A stretch of DNA of 34,927 nucleotides from Sulfurimonas crateris (GCA_945870785.1 CAMBTK010000015.1:1-34927); one strand, 5' to 3'; positions 25,702 to 34,552 are shown, counted from the stretch's first letter. Translations and numbers: made by a program. The notes: generated by a model not told the origin, from the letters alone.

Positions 25702-26118
25702 ATGCAGATAAGAGAGCTTGATTTAAAAGAGTTGCAGATGGCTTATGAAGTTCTTTGTGAACTCCGTACAACACTATCTTATAATGAATTTGAAGATTTG
25801 ATTTATGATATGAGAAGTATGGAGTATAAAATATTTGGCATTTTGGATGAAGAAAAACTCATTACATATGCAGGTGTTGCAATCCAGACTAATCTTTATG
25901 ATAAAAGACATCTTTTTATTTTTGATTTGGTAACAAGTAAAGAGTATAGAGGCGTTGGATATGGAAAAATGATGCTTGAGTATTTGGGTGATTATGCAAA
26001 AATGGGTATGTGTAAAAATATAGTTCTTTCATCAGGATTTCAAAGAGAAGATGCGCATAGATTTTATGAAAATAGTGGTTTTGTAAAAAAAAGTTTTGTT
26101 TTTAGTAAAAGTATTTAA
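25702..26118 (+). CDS. GNAT-family N-acetyltransferase
   Basis: 138 residues, a single GNAT domain. The acetyl-CoA-binding motif A is RGVGYGKMMLEYLGDYA (about 94-110), preceded by the strand LFIFDLVTSKEY and followed by NIVLSSGFQREDAHRFYENSGF, the usual motif B. The substrate cannot be read from sequence. It has its own promoter and lies between divergent mqo and convergent csp, so it is probably a single-gene unit. Confidence 0.88.
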   Translation: MQIRELDLKELQMAYEVLCELRTTLSYNEFEDLIYDMRSMEYKIFGILDEEKLITYAGVAIQTNLYDKRHLFIFDLVTSKEYRGVGYGKMMLEYLGDYAKMGMCKNIVLSSGFQREDAHRFYENSGFVKKSFVFSKSI

Positions 26119-26156
26119 GTTGAATTTGGATTAAAGAGTAGAAAAATATTTTGAAG

Positions 26157-26178
26157 TTTGCGGGATAAAACCCGCAAA
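26157..26178 (-). terminator. Hairpin terminator between the acetyltransferase and cold-shock genes
   Basis: TTTGCGGG and CCCGCAAA form an 8-bp perfect stem with a 6-base loop. On the minus strand it is followed by a T-rich stretch (CTTCAAAATATTTTTC), so it best serves the cold-shock gene, ending at 26187. On the plus strand the T-run is missing, although the stem could still stop or protect the acetyltransferase message. Confidence 0.65.
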
Positions 26179-26186
26179 GTAAAACC

Positions 26187-26405
26187 TTATAGAGGAGTTA
26201 CGTTCTCTGCTTGAGGACCTTTTTGACCTTCTCCTAGTTCAAAAGTTACCTTTTGACCTTCAGATAATGAAACACGACCTGGTCCTGTTCTGTTTACTTG
26301 GCGAAAGTGTACAAATACGTCTTTACCGCCATTTTCTTGTTGAATGAAACCATAACCTTTTTCTTCATTGAACCATTTAACTGATCCGTCTAGCAATTCT
26401 GCCAT
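26187..26405 (-). CDS. Cold-shock domain protein (CspA family)
   Basis: 72 residues, one cold-shock domain. The RNA-binding motifs RNP1 (KGYGFIQQ) and RNP2 (DVFVHFR) and the opening [11 protein letters not shown] are intact. It binds single-stranded RNA and DNA and melts secondary structure. The ATG follows AAAGAGG by 8 bases. A perfect TATAAT box lies about 52 bp upstream and a stem-loop sits at the predicted 5' end of the message. Confidence 0.95.
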   Translation of the reverse strand: MAELLDGSVKWFNEEKGYGFIQQENGGKDVFVHFRQVNRTGPGRVSLSEGQKVTFELGEGQKGPQAENVTPL

Positions 26406-26430
26406 GTGTAGTACCTCTTTGGTAAAAATT

Positions 26431-26449
26431 CACTTTCGTAAAGAAAGTG
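26431..26449 (-). promoter_or_regulatory. 5'-end stem-loop in the cold-shock gene leader
   Basis: CACTTTC-N5-GAAAGTG, a perfect 7-bp stem, followed on the minus strand by AATTTTT. It lies 1-2 bases inside the transcript start predicted from the TATAAT at 26462-26457. It could stabilise the message or act in temperature-dependent control, as leaders of csp genes often do. Confidence 0.45.
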
Positions 26450-26456
26450 GAGTCAA

Positions 26457-26462
26457 ATTATA
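26457..26462 (-). promoter_or_regulatory. -10 box of the cold-shock gene
   Basis: Perfect TATAAT on the minus strand; start of transcription near 26450. No convincing -35 at the usual distance. Confidence 0.6.
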
Positions 26463-26583
26463 GGGAGAGTCGTTTGTCTAGCAGAATATACTATAGATGA
26501 ACTCGCACACAAAAATCTATCATCGGGTAGAATTATAGCTGAAATTTTAAGTTTTGTGTACAAAATAAAAAACTTTAGAGAAT

Positions 26584-26601
26584 GTATCGATAAGTCGATA
26601 C
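26584..26601 (+). repeat. 7-bp inverted repeat upstream of the 26634 gene
   Basis: GTATCGA-TAAG-TCGATAC, perfect arms with a 4-base loop, 33 bp before the ATG at 26634. Its position overlaps the likely promoter or the start of the leader. It could be an operator or an RNA stem; there is no T-run, so it is not a terminator. Confidence 0.4.
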
Positions 26602-26633
26602 TATGTAATAAATAGTAAATTAAAGGATAAATC

Positions 26634-27176
26634 ATGCAAATATCATCAAATACAACTCTTCCAAATGCGGTAAAAGATATAGCGCAAATCAAGACTATTT
26701 ACACTGAAAAAATATCAAAAGATGAGGCTATGGAGATAAGAGAGCAGATTAAGCAAAACGCAAATGCTATGGCTTTTAACTCAGCAACAGCTCAAAACTC
26801 ACTTCTTAAAAAGGGTGATGTCTCCTCAGATGACTATGATGCATTTCAAAGTTTTTTAAAAGATATAGGTTACAACAAAAAGCCAATAGCATCTCTCTCT
26901 CAAGATGAAGCGAGTGAGCTAGTTAGCAAAGATGGTTTTTTTGGAGTAGATCAAACGTCAAAAAGGATATCTGATTTTGTTATAAATGGAGCAGGTGGAG
27001 ATGAACAACTTCTCCGTGCAGGAAGAGAAGGAATGCTCAGAGGATTCGAAGAGGCCAAAGAGATGTGGGGAGGCAAACTTCCAGACATATCTCAAGAGAC
27101 TATGATAAAAGCAACTCAAATGGTAGATAAAGCAATGTACGACCTAGGATTTTCAGTAATAGACAAAGAGGTATAA
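26634..27176 (+). CDS. Unrecognised helical protein of 180 residues
   Basis: I do not recognise a characterised family. It looks cytoplasmic or secreted without a signal, mostly helical, with a Thr/Asn-rich start (MQISSNTTLPNAVKDIAQ) and a conserved-looking block GGDEQLLRAGREGMLRGFEE. Similar Campylobacterota proteins are, as far as I remember, sometimes labelled hydrogenase-4 component G, a name with no support here since no hydrogenase genes are nearby. It is followed after 5 bp by the S4 protein gene, so the two form a small operon. Confidence 0.7.
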   Translation: MQISSNTTLPNAVKDIAQIKTIYTEKISKDEAMEIREQIKQNANAMAFNSATAQNSLLKKGDVSSDDYDAFQSFLKDIGYNKKPIASLSQDEASELVSKDGFFGVDQTSKRISDFVINGAGGDEQLLRAGREGMLRGFEEAKEMWGGKLPDISQETMIKATQMVDKAMYDLGFSVIDKEV

Positions 27177-27181
27177 AAAAT

Positions 27182-27385
27182 ATGAAATATGAGTTAAAAG
27201 ATGAATATATAGAGCTTTTTAAGCTCTTAAAAGTTTTAGATTTGGTTGATAGTGGAGCTGAGGCAAAGCTTATTGTTGCAGATGGTCATGTAAAAAGAAA
27301 TGGCGAAGTAGAGCTTAGAAAAAGAGCAAAAATTCGCCAAGGTGATATTGTTGATGTTGCAGATGTAACGATAGAAATTTTTTAA
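27182..27385 (+). CDS. Small S4-domain RNA-binding protein (YbcJ-like)
   Basis: 67 residues, a single S4 domain: YIELFKLLKVLDLVDSGAEA, then IVADGHVKRNGEVELRKRAKIRQGD, matching the YbcJ/YaaA type. It binds structured RNA, possibly in ribosome assembly or quality control. It starts 5 bp after the upstream gene and ends 34 bp before the convergent DUF445 gene. Confidence 0.88.
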   Translation: MKYELKDEYIELFKLLKVLDLVDSGAEAKLIVADGHVKRNGEVELRKRAKIRQGDIVDVADVTIEIF

Positions 27386-27419
27386 TAACTTATTTTACTG
27401 ATGCTAAGTATGTATTTAA

Positions 27420-28130
27420 CTAAAATAAAAATGAGCTCAAAACTCCAATAACTCCACCAAAGACACCACCCCAAACTACAAGCCACGAGAGATGTTCTTG
27501 AATTATTTTTTGAACCATCTCTTTTACCATATTTGGAGTAAGCTCATTTAGTCTTGTGTCTATGATGGTTTCTATCGATTTAAGAGTATCTTCACTTAAT
27601 GATGAGTTTTGAAGATGAAACTGTAGTGTTTCGTTAAAACTTTGTGTATTTGTAATTTTTATAACAGCATCTTTCATTTTTATAGAGAATGGTTCACGTA
27701 AATTCTCTAAAACAGTTGCTCCGCCAAACATTCCAAGCATTCCACCAAAAGAGGATTCCATCACGGTTTTACTTAGTGCGTCAAAAGCTGGGGAGAAGTC
27801 TGTTTTTTGGATAATAGGTGTTAAATCTATCTTCTTCTCCTCATTTTTGAAAAAGTTTTCAAGTTGCTCTAGTGTAAAAAATTGAGTCATCATTAGTGAT
27901 TTGATTGATTCTTTAAATGCTTCAAATTTTGCAGGAATTACCCCAGAACCATATAAAAATGGTACTTTTTCAAAAAGCATGTAAATTGCCAACTGATTTG
28001 TAAGTGCTCCAGATAGTGCAAAAAGACCGCTATATAGGGCTAAAGAGCTAATAGTATCTTCAGATAAAAATGATAAAAATACAAGTGTGACAGCGATAGC
28101 GTTTGTAATAAAAGTTTTAGATATATTCAA
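27420..28130 (-). CDS. DUF445-family membrane protein
   Basis: 236 residues from the TTG at 28130 (GGGG six bases upstream). An earlier TTG at 28160 is unlikely because a TATAAT box at 28166-28161 touches it. N-terminal hydrophobic helices (FITNAIAVTLVFLSFL, then LYSGLFALSGALTNQLAIYMLFE) carry the family motif around TNQLAIYMLFEKVPFLYGSGVIP. A long helical middle follows, and a closing helix (WLVVWGGVFGGVIGVLSSFL) ends the protein. DUF445 proteins are inner-membrane proteins of unknown function. Confidence 0.85.
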   Translation of the reverse strand: MNISKTFITNAIAVTLVFLSFLSEDTISSLALYSGLFALSGALTNQLAIYMLFEKVPFLYGSGVIPAKFEAFKESIKSLMMTQFFTLEQLENFFKNEEKKIDLTPIIQKTDFSPAFDALSKTVMESSFGGMLGMFGGATVLENLREPFSIKMKDAVIKITNTQSFNETLQFHLQNSSLSEDTLKSIETIIDTRLNELTPNMVKEMVQKIIQEHLSWLVVWGGVFGGVIGVLSSFLF

Positions 28131-28160
28131 TTTAAACCCCCAATAAGTTATCAAAGCCAA

Positions 28161-28166
28161 ATTATA
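28161..28166 (-). promoter_or_regulatory. -10 box of the DUF445 gene
   Basis: Perfect TATAAT on the minus strand; transcription would start near 28154, downstream of the TTG at 28160 and about 24 bases before the TTG at 28130. This decides the start codon. Confidence 0.55.
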
Positions 28167-28178
28167 CTAAAAAGAATT

Positions 28179-28184
28179 TATAAT
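28179..28184 (+). promoter_or_regulatory. -10 box of the 28214 gene and RND permease
   Basis: Perfect TATAAT, with a predicted start near 28191 and a leader of about 23 bases. It is back to back with the DUF445 promoter, 12 bp away. Confidence 0.55.
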
Positions 28185-28213
28185 GGCACAAATTTATATA
28201 CAATGGAAAAATT

Positions 28214-28687
28214 ATGAAACAAGAGAGTTATACACTATTTAAGAGTGCAGATATAAAAACTATTTTAGCAGTTTTAGAAGATGAGTTACAAAAAAGAAAC
28301 GAGTCTCCATTTTGGAGAAGCAGAGTAGTTCCTTTTAGTGAGGCAATTTTGAGTGTGTTAATCCCACTTAGAGATGCAAACATGCTCTTTAATCCAGAAG
28401 GCGAAGCAGTGGACGAGCTCACGCTAGAGCTTTTTTTTAGATGGAATGATTTTGTAAGCTTGAAAAGCTTGGCATTTACTATTCAAAAATCAAACGAAGC
28501 GGGTGTTTTGTTAAGAACGAAACTGGACAATGATACATGTAAAAAATATAAAGAGATAGACTTGAAAACTTTGGGAGATTATCTCTCAAAAAATAGTGTA
28601 AATCTTCAAAATGAGTCTCTTGATTTCCCAATCTCAAACTACAACTTGCATCAAGGTGTAAGTAATGTTATCAAATCACTTCTATAA
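28214..28687 (+). CDS. Unrecognised protein encoded before an RND permease
   Basis: 157 residues, not recognised. No signal peptide; it begins with a charged helix (FKSADIKTILAVLEDELQKR), followed by a mildly hydrophobic stretch (VVPFSEAILSVLIPLRDANMLF) and a polar C-terminal half with one Cys. It is probably soluble or peripheral. The RND permease starts 9 bp downstream, so the two are co-transcribed from the TATAAT at 28179. Its role with the pump is unknown. Confidence 0.68.
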   Translation: MKQESYTLFKSADIKTILAVLEDELQKRNESPFWRSRVVPFSEAILSVLIPLRDANMLFNPEGEAVDELTLELFFRWNDFVSLKSLAFTIQKSNEAGVLLRTKLDNDTCKKYKEIDLKTLGDYLSKNSVNLQNESLDFPISNYNLHQGVSNVIKSLL

Positions 28688-28696
28688 GAGACGACA

Positions 28697-31600
28697 TTGA
28701 TTAAGCTTATAGAGTATTTTATAAAAAACAACAGATTAAATTATGCAATCTTAGCTTTTCTGATATTTATGGGGGTAAACTCTTATACAAATATTCCAAA
28801 AGAGATTTTTCCAGATGTAGAACTAGACCAAATCAGTGTTTTAGGCTCTTATGGCGGTGCTAGTGCGACTATAATGGATAAAATGGCTGTTCGTGATATC
28901 GAAGACGAGCTAAGCAATATAACTGGAATAGATAAAACAGAAACAACAATCACTCCTGGCGCATTTGCTATCTTGTTAACATTAAACAAAAGCACAAACA
29001 AGGAGATAACTCTTGGTCGGGTTAAGGATGCAATAGCGCTAACAAGGCAATACCTTCCATCAGATATGAATGAGCCAGTTGCAAGACTTCTTGATAAAAC
29101 ACGCTCTCTTATAAAACTTGCAATCTCCTCAGAACAGCTTCCAATAGGCGAACTTACTGTTGTAGCACAGGATGTAAAAACAAAAATATCAAAATTAAAT
29201 GGTATCAGCGAGGTATTGATACGTGGTGATTCTAATGAAGAGGTAAATATTAAAATAGATTCTGCTGCAGTTTTAGCTTATGGCTTAGGACATGATGGTG
29301 TTCAAAAAGCCATAGCAAATTTATCATATATTTTTCCAGTGGGAAACATAGAAGAGAGAGGAAAGTTTGCTTACATCTCCACTTCAAACGGCAAAGCCAA
29401 TGCGGCTGAGTATGAAGAGAGCATTTTAAATATAGACGGCAAATATATAAAGCTAGGCGATATTGCCAAAGTGAGTATAGAGTACCCACAAACTGATACA
29501 CTAGCTACATTTAACAACAAAAAAACAATTTCACTTGTTATCTCAAAGGGTACACAAGGCGATTCAATCGTTCTATCTAAGGAGTTAAGAGCTTATGTTA
29601 AATCAATAGAAAAAAACTATAAAGATGTTGATTTTTATTTTTATGAAGATACATCAAAACCAGTACAACAGAGGCTAGACGTTATAGTTTCAAACTTGAT
29701 GTTTGGTCTGATTTTGGTTTTCATCTCGATGGCAATTCTTATAAACATCAGAATCGCGACAATAGTAGCTCTTGGAATACCTTTTTCATTTATTATTGGA
29801 TTAGTAAGTATTTACTATATGGGTTACTCTATAAATATCGTCTCTCTTCTTGGTGCGCTCATTGTCATAGGTATCGTAGTTGATGATGCAATCATTGTTG
29901 GAGAGAATATTCAACGATATATAGATGATGGTATGAATAACTATGATGCTGCTATTGCAGGTGTAAAGGAGATGATGCTTCCTGTAACACTTGCTACTAT
30001 TACGACAGTCGTGGCTTTTTTGCCAATCTTTATGTTGCAAGGCGAAATAGCTCTTTTTATAATACTGATTCCAATTACAGTAGTGATTATTTTAATCGGT
30101 TCCCTTTTAGAGAGTTTTTTCTTTCTTCCTCTTCATGCTCAAGAGTTTTTAAGAAAAAGTACCAACTTGATAAGCTGGACGCCTTTTGAAGAGCTTTACC
30201 AGAGAGCTATTTTAAAATTTTTAAATCATAAAAAAATAACGCTTTTACTTTTTCTGATTCTTATTCCAGTTGCAACTTTTTATACGATGAAATCTATGAA
30301 GTTTCAATTTTTTCCTAACTTTGATGGAAATTATCTATACATCTCTGCAAAACTTGATATTAACACTCCGCTAGAGGATACGTTTAAAGTTTCAAAAGAG
30401 ATAGAAGCAGATCTAATGACATACGCAGAAGAGTTTTCGTTAAAATCAATATCTTCAATTATAGGGTATAGAAGAAGTCTCTCTGGTGATACACAAAGAA
30501 ACAATGGTGTTTTTATGATTACTATGGAGCTTTATGATAGAGAAGAGACGGACTGGGTAGATAGGTATATAAATCCAGTTCTAAACTTTAGCTTTGATTT
30601 TAACAACCCTGAGAAGATAAGAAAAAAACAGACTTTTGAGCTATCTCCTAGGGCAAAAGAGATTATAGAGAAGTATAGAGCGAAGTATAATATGGAAGAT
30701 TTGGGGGTAATGGAAGATAAGTCTGGACTTATAAAAAGTGATATTCAGATTAACCTCTCAGGAAGCAATGATGCTGCACTTCAAGATGGAATTAAAAAGC
30801 TTGAAGAGCAGTTAAAAAGTATACAAACCATTAGAAACTATAGTGATAATATAAAATACGGAAAGATGGAATATGTCATTAAAATAAACTCGTATGGAGA
30901 GAGTTTAGGGCTTAGTGAGAGTTTTGTAGCGAAGACATTGAGTAACTATTTTTTAGAGAAAAAGCAGTCAACTACATTTAATAATTTAGGTGTAATGGAT
31001 ATTAAAACAGAAGATAGCGCAAAAGACAGTATTGCTACTTTTTTAGATTTTAGCATTGCATTGAGCGATGGAAGATATGTAAAACTCTCAGAAATAGCAG
31101 AAATTACGCAGATAAGAGATTATGAAAAAATAGATAAATTAAATGGAAATATCATTAAAACAGTCTATGCAAATATAGATAAAAGAAAAATAACATCACA
31201 AGAAGTTTTAGACATCTTGGAACCAACTTTAAATGAGATAAGAAACTCAGGTGTAGATATTGCCCTTTTGGGAGAAAAAGAGAAAAATCAACAACTAAAG
31301 GATGATATGAAGAAAGCTGTTCTCTTAGCACTTTTCTTGATTTTCTTAACTTTGCTTCTTATTTTTTCAAAAATAAAATATGTATTAATGGTAATGAGCG
31401 TTATTCCTCTTTCTATTTTAGGGGCACTTTTAGGGCATAAACTCTTAGGGATAAACTTAACAATGCCATCAATTATAGGTATTTTAGGCCTTGCTGGAGT
31501 TGTAATTAATGATGGAATTATTATGCTTGATTTCCTTCACGGAACGCACAAAATAGATGAGTTCTTAAAAAGAGCAAAACTAAGACTTCGCCCAATTGTT

Positions 31601-31789
31601 ATAACATCTGTAACAACATTTTTAGGGCTTTTTACTCTGATATTTTATGCAACAGGACAGGCTGTAATACTCCAGCCAATCGCTATTTCAATAGGTTTTG
31701 GTCTTATCTGGGGAACAGTTTTAAATCTTATTTATCTACCAACACTATATGCGTTAGTAAATAAAATAGAGCCAAAGAGAGTTACTTAA
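28697..31789 (+). CDS. RND-family efflux transporter permease
   Basis: 1030 residues with the RND layout: TM1 at about 16-30, a large periplasmic loop (to about 330), TM2-6, a second loop and TM7-12. TM4 has the paired acidic residues of the proton relay (GIVVDDAIIVGENI, Asp396-Asp397), and TM10 reads GVVINDGIIMLDFLHG. Start is TTG with AAGAG upstream. Unusually, no membrane-fusion protein or outer-membrane channel gene is adjacent, so its partners must be encoded elsewhere or it works without them. Substrate unknown. The 3' end overlaps the convergent rhodanese gene by 8 bp. Confidence 0.92.
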   Translation: MIKLIEYFIKNNRLNYAILAFLIFMGVNSYTNIPKEIFPDVELDQISVLGSYGGASATIMDKMAVRDIEDELSNITGIDKTETTITPGAFAILLTLNKSTNKEITLGRVKDAIALTRQYLPSDMNEPVARLLDKTRSLIKLAISSEQLPIGELTVVAQDVKTKISKLNGISEVLIRGDSNEEVNIKIDSAAVLAYGLGHDGVQKAIANLSYIFPVGNIEERGKFAYISTSNGKANAAEYEESILNIDGKYIKLGDIAKVSIEYPQTDTLATFNNKKTISLVISKGTQGDSIVLSKELRAYVKSIEKNYKDVDFYFYEDTSKPVQQRLDVIVSNLMFGLILVFISMAILINIRIATIVALGIPFSFIIGLVSIYYMGYSINIVSLLGALIVIGIVVDDAIIVGENIQRYIDDGMNNYDAAIAGVKEMMLPVTLATITTVVAFLPIFMLQGEIALFIILIPITVVIILIGSLLESFFFLPLHAQEFLRKSTNLISWTPFEELYQRAILKFLNHKKITLLLFLILIPVATFYTMKSMKFQFFPNFDGNYLYISAKLDINTPLEDTFKVSKEIEADLMTYAEEFSLKSISSIIGYRRSLSGDTQRNNGVFMITMELYDREETDWVDRYINPVLNFSFDFNNPEKIRKKQTFELSPRAKEIIEKYRAKYNMEDLGVMEDKSGLIKSDIQINLSGSNDAALQDGIKKLEEQLKSIQTIRNYSDNIKYGKMEYVIKINSYGESLGLSESFVAKTLSNYFLEKKQSTTFNNLGVMDIKTEDSAKDSIATFLDFSIALSDGRYVKLSEIAEITQIRDYEKIDKLNGNIIKTVYANIDKRKITSQEVLDILEPTLNEIRNSGVDIALLGEKEKNQQLKDDMKKAVLLALFLIFLTLLLIFSKIKYVLMVMSVIPLSILGALLGHKLLGINLTMPSIIGILGLAGVVINDGIIMLDFLHGTHKIDEFLKRAKLRLRPIVITSVTTFLGLFTLIFYATGQAVILQPIAISIGFGLIWGTVLNLIYLPTLYALVNKIEPKRVT

Positions 31790-32180
31790 GAGAGTAAGGC
31801 TCAATTGGTAGTTTTATAAATTTGGCATATAGTATGCCACTTTTTATATTTATGACATCGTAATTTAATTTTTGTGATAAGAAGGTAGCTAAAACTTTAG
31901 TTCTGCTACCTGTTCTACAAATTATTGCAAACTGCTTTGTTGTATCAACTGCTTTGTTTAATTTCTCTAAAAAGTCCTTAAGGTCATAATTGCCTTTTTC
32001 ATCAAAAAGCATAATAGGAATTGAGCCCTTTAGCAGTCCTGTCTCTTTCCATTCAGCTGGTGTTCTTATATCTACAATTGGTGTTTTTGAATCAATGAGC
32101 TGCTGAGTAGCCTCTTCATTAATAATAGTCGCTAAAAGTGAAGCAGACAGAAGCAAAAGCGATAGCAAGATTTTTTTCAA
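31782..32180 (-). CDS. Periplasmic single-domain rhodanese
   Basis: 132 residues from the TTG at 32180, chosen because GGAG lies 8 bases upstream and the product then begins with a signal peptide (LKKILLSLLLLSASLLA, read from M). The rhodanese domain follows: PIVDIRTPAEW, a DLKDFLEKL helix, and the active loop CRTGSRT with the catalytic Cys. Exported rhodaneses handle sulfane sulfur, which would suit a sulfur-oxidising Sulfurimonas-like cell. A longer in-frame start at 32252 would overlap the divergent gene and hide the signal peptide. Confidence 0.85.
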   Translation of the reverse strand: MKKILLSLLLLSASLLATIINEEATQQLIDSKTPIVDIRTPAEWKETGLLKGSIPIMLFDEKGNYDLKDFLEKLNKAVDTTKQFAIICRTGSRTKVLATFLSQKLNYDVINIKSGILYAKFIKLPIEPYSLK

Positions 32181-32198
32181 GTATTGTTCTCCATAACT

Positions 32199-32218
32199 TA
32201 TAATTAAGTGTATAATTA
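32199..32218. promoter_or_regulatory. Divergent promoter region with direct repeat TATAATTA
   Basis: TATAATTA-AGTG-TATAATTA, a direct 8-base repeat in the 65-bp gap between the rhodanese and the 32246 gene. The second copy gives a TATAAT box 30 bp before the ATG at 32246. On the other strand TTATAAGT and TTATACAC could serve the rhodanese gene. Confidence 0.45.
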
Positions 32219-32245
32219 TATCAACAAATAAATAATAGGTTAGAG

Positions 32246-32614
32246 ATGGCATCGCAAAAAGCTATAGACAATTCCCAAAGATTGCGTTACATAAGGGCAT
32301 TAGAGAGATTTCACAAGAGTATACTGTCTTACCTTTTAACTACTCAAAACATCACAACAGAGGGCTACTGCAAGAAAGTCCAAAATAGTTTAAAAGTGCT
32401 CAGCAGAGTTGAAGAGATAGCTATTTATAAAGGTGATTTACAAGAGCTTCAAAAACTAGTTAAAAAGATAGTTTCTTATCAAGATAGTGATAAAGAGATA
32501 GAGGAGATTAAAGAAGACATCTTATATCTTTCAAATCAATTAGAAAAAACTAAAAATTCGAGACGTTATAAAAAAGATAAGCATTCCCACTCAATATATG
32601 AAGAGTGGGAGTAG
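32246..32614 (+). CDS. Unrecognised small helical, basic protein
   Basis: 122 residues, not recognised. No signal or membrane segment. It is almost entirely helical, with one Cys (GYCKKV), heptad-like stretches (VEEIAIYKGDLQELQKLVKKI, EIEEIKEDILYLSNQLEKT) and a strongly basic, His-containing tail (RRYKKDKHSHS). It could bind nucleic acid or a protein partner. It stands alone, with its own TATAAT box, and its last codons form half of a terminator hairpin. Confidence 0.68.
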   Translation: MASQKAIDNSQRLRYIRALERFHKSILSYLLTTQNITTEGYCKKVQNSLKVLSRVEEIAIYKGDLQELQKLVKKIVSYQDSDKEIEEIKEDILYLSNQLEKTKNSRRYKKDKHSHSIYEEWE

Positions 32615-32630
32615 ATATTTTTGTTATTTT
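32585..32630. terminator. Bidirectional terminator overlapping the end of the 32246 gene
   Basis: TCCCACTC (32585-32592) pairs perfectly with GAGTGGGA (32603-32610) around a 10-base loop. T-rich sequence follows on the plus strand (ATATTTTTGTTATTTT); on the minus strand it is followed by CTTATCTTTTTTAT. It can end both the 32246 gene and the convergent chemoreceptor gene. The stem encodes the last residues of the 32246 protein, including its stop codon region. Confidence 0.75.
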
Positions 32631-34522
32631 GACTCTTGAAGCATTGTGTCAAGAAGTGCAAACAACTCTTCTGAAGCTTTTTCCATATTATCAAAGTTAT
32701 TGATAATATTTTGTGAATTTTTAAGAGTCTCTTCTTCTGCTCTTACGTCAAGATACAGTAGATTTGAATTTGCATTTTTATGCACTATTTGGTGTGGAAT
32801 TGCTAATTTGTTAAATGATACAGTATCCGCAAATCTTTTCTTGCCTTCATCGTCATACCAGACGCCAAGTTCACATTCATGTGTGTCTTGCTGTTCAAAC
32901 ATTTTTTTAAGTGAAATAATAGAGTTGTAAACACGTGATTTGTATAAAATATGTTCAAGTTTAGCAAGAACGATAAAGATGCTGTTTTCCATCCCATAAG
33001 AGTAATCAACCATTTTAAGTGAGTTGTTGCTAAGTTCAATCAGAGTGTCTTCAAATCCATTTATTTTTTGAGTAGAATCCTCAACAGTAACTTTCATGCT
33101 CTCAGCACTTGTTTGAATCTCATTCATATCTTGTTGTAGAGATTTTATAGAAACAGAAATTTCTCCCGTTGCTTTGTGCGTTCTCTCTGCAAGTTTTCTT
33201 ACTTCATCTGCAACAACTGCAAATCCACGTCCATGTTCACCAGCGCGAGCAGCTTCTATCGCAGCATTTAGGGCTAGTAGGTTTGTTTGGTCTGCTATAT
33301 CAGTAATAAGTTGAATAACAGAAGTAATCTCGTTTGCCTGATTTGTAATCTCTAAAATACTAAGATTATTTGTATTTACCTGTTCTGTAAGTGCATTTAG
33401 TTCTCTTGTGATATTTGAGATATCATTTCTTGAGCTTATAGCAGATTCAGAAGCCTCTTTCGTAGCAGATGTAATCGTTTTTAAATCATTGATATTTGAG
33501 CTTAAATCAGAGATGATAAGAGATAATGACTCTGAAACATTTACACTTTTTGTGCTTATTTTTGAGTTGAAGATATCTCTTTGCGCCTTAGAATTTTGGG
33601 TTTTCATAAATTCTATGCTTTTTCCAACACTCTCTATTGCATCAACAAACTCTCCACTCATTCCCTCAGATGATATTTTATGTGTAAACACACCTTTTGA
33701 CGCATCTGTAATTGTTGTATTTATTTCGTGGATAAGATCTTTTGTGTGCTTAATAAGCTCAGAGAGTTCATGCCCCATAATTCCAAGCTCAGTATCTTTA
33801 TTATTTGCAGTAGTTGTTTTGCTAAAATCACCTTTAGCAACAATGCTAATCAAAGAAGTAAAATCATTAATCCCAGAAGTTATAGATTTTCTAATAATAG
33901 TTGCTAGTACTAAAACAACAAGACCAACAGCAATACCAGCAACAAGAGCTAAGTATTTAAAGAAGTTTATAACTTCAGCAAGTGAAGCGGAGTCATCTTC
34001 AAGCTCTTTAGATTTAAAATCAACTAGTTTTTTAAATGACTCTCTTGATGTGTTTGCAAATGGAGTTAGTTCTTGAGAGTAGTGTTCATAGATTTGAGCT
34101 TTATTATTTTTTATATCTTCAGCATCAAGTGATTTCATCATTTTTAGAGTGTTATTTAAAAACAGCATCGTTGATGTTTTGGCTTCTGCAACCATACCAA
34201 GAGTGTTCTCTTCTGTCATTAGCGTCTCAAGAGAGTTAAACCCTTCTTCAATGCTATGTATAGTTTTTTCAAGATTTGCTATATTTTTTTCATATTTTCC
34301 GCCAAGTATTATATCTCTTGATAATCTACTTACATAATTGAGGTTTTTTTCTATCTTTAGTGTTGTTAACCCACCAATCATAGAGTTTTCATGGAGATGC
34401 TCATACTCCGAATCTATATATCCCATGGCGATAAAAATAGAAATCGCTGCAGAAAATACAGAGACTGTTACCATCGCGATAAAATAGTTCATTTTCTTAT
34501 GAATACTTAAACTTTTAAACAT
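32624..34522 (-). CDS. Membrane chemoreceptor with C-terminal CZB zinc-binding domain
   Basis: 632 residues from the ATG at 34522 (AGG seven bases upstream; a TTG one codon earlier is less likely). TM1 at about 14-34, a helical periplasmic sensor region, TM2 at about 190-212, HAMP-like segment, then the methyl-accepting signalling domain with the conserved tip ([30 protein letters not shown]). The C-terminus is a chemoreceptor zinc-binding domain, with likely ligands His ([12 protein letters not shown]), Cys (HECELGVWY) and two His ([10 protein letters not shown]). It relays a periplasmic or redox/metal cue to CheA. A promoter lies just upstream. Confidence 0.93.
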   Translation of the reverse strand: MFKSLSIHKKMNYFIAMVTVSVFSAAISIFIAMGYIDSEYEHLHENSMIGGLTTLKIEKNLNYVSRLSRDIILGGKYEKNIANLEKTIHSIEEGFNSLETLMTEENTLGMVAEAKTSTMLFLNNTLKMMKSLDAEDIKNNKAQIYEHYSQELTPFANTSRESFKKLVDFKSKELEDDSASLAEVINFFKYLALVAGIAVGLVVLVLATIIRKSITSGINDFTSLISIVAKGDFSKTTTANNKDTELGIMGHELSELIKHTKDLIHEINTTITDASKGVFTHKISSEGMSGEFVDAIESVGKSIEFMKTQNSKAQRDIFNSKISTKSVNVSESLSLIISDLSSNINDLKTITSATKEASESAISSRNDISNITRELNALTEQVNTNNLSILEITNQANEITSVIQLITDIADQTNLLALNAAIEAARAGEHGRGFAVVADEVRKLAERTHKATGEISVSIKSLQQDMNEIQTSAESMKVTVEDSTQKINGFEDTLIELSNNSLKMVDYSYGMENSIFIVLAKLEHILYKSRVYNSIISLKKMFEQQDTHECELGVWYDDEGKKRFADTVSFNKLAIPHQIVHKNANSNLLYLDVRAEEETLKNSQNIINNFDNMEKASEELFALLDTMLQESK

Positions 34523-34552
34523 CAAGAGACCTTTGTTGTGTTGATTTAATGA

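Noticed and set aside
28131..28160. TTG at 28160 as the DUF445 start
   Set aside because: It touches the TATAAT box and has no ribosome site; the TTG at 28130 has GGGG at six bases.
28184..28198. TGGCAC resembling a sigma-54 -24 element before the 28214 gene
   Set aside because: Ten bases after GG the sequence is TA, not GC, and a perfect TATAAT lies at a suitable distance for sigma-70.
33408..34076. 222-codon open frame on the plus strand
   Set aside because: It runs antisense to the chemoreceptor gene, whose domains are unmistakable; the product is Ser/Val-rich shadow sequence with no recognisable domain.
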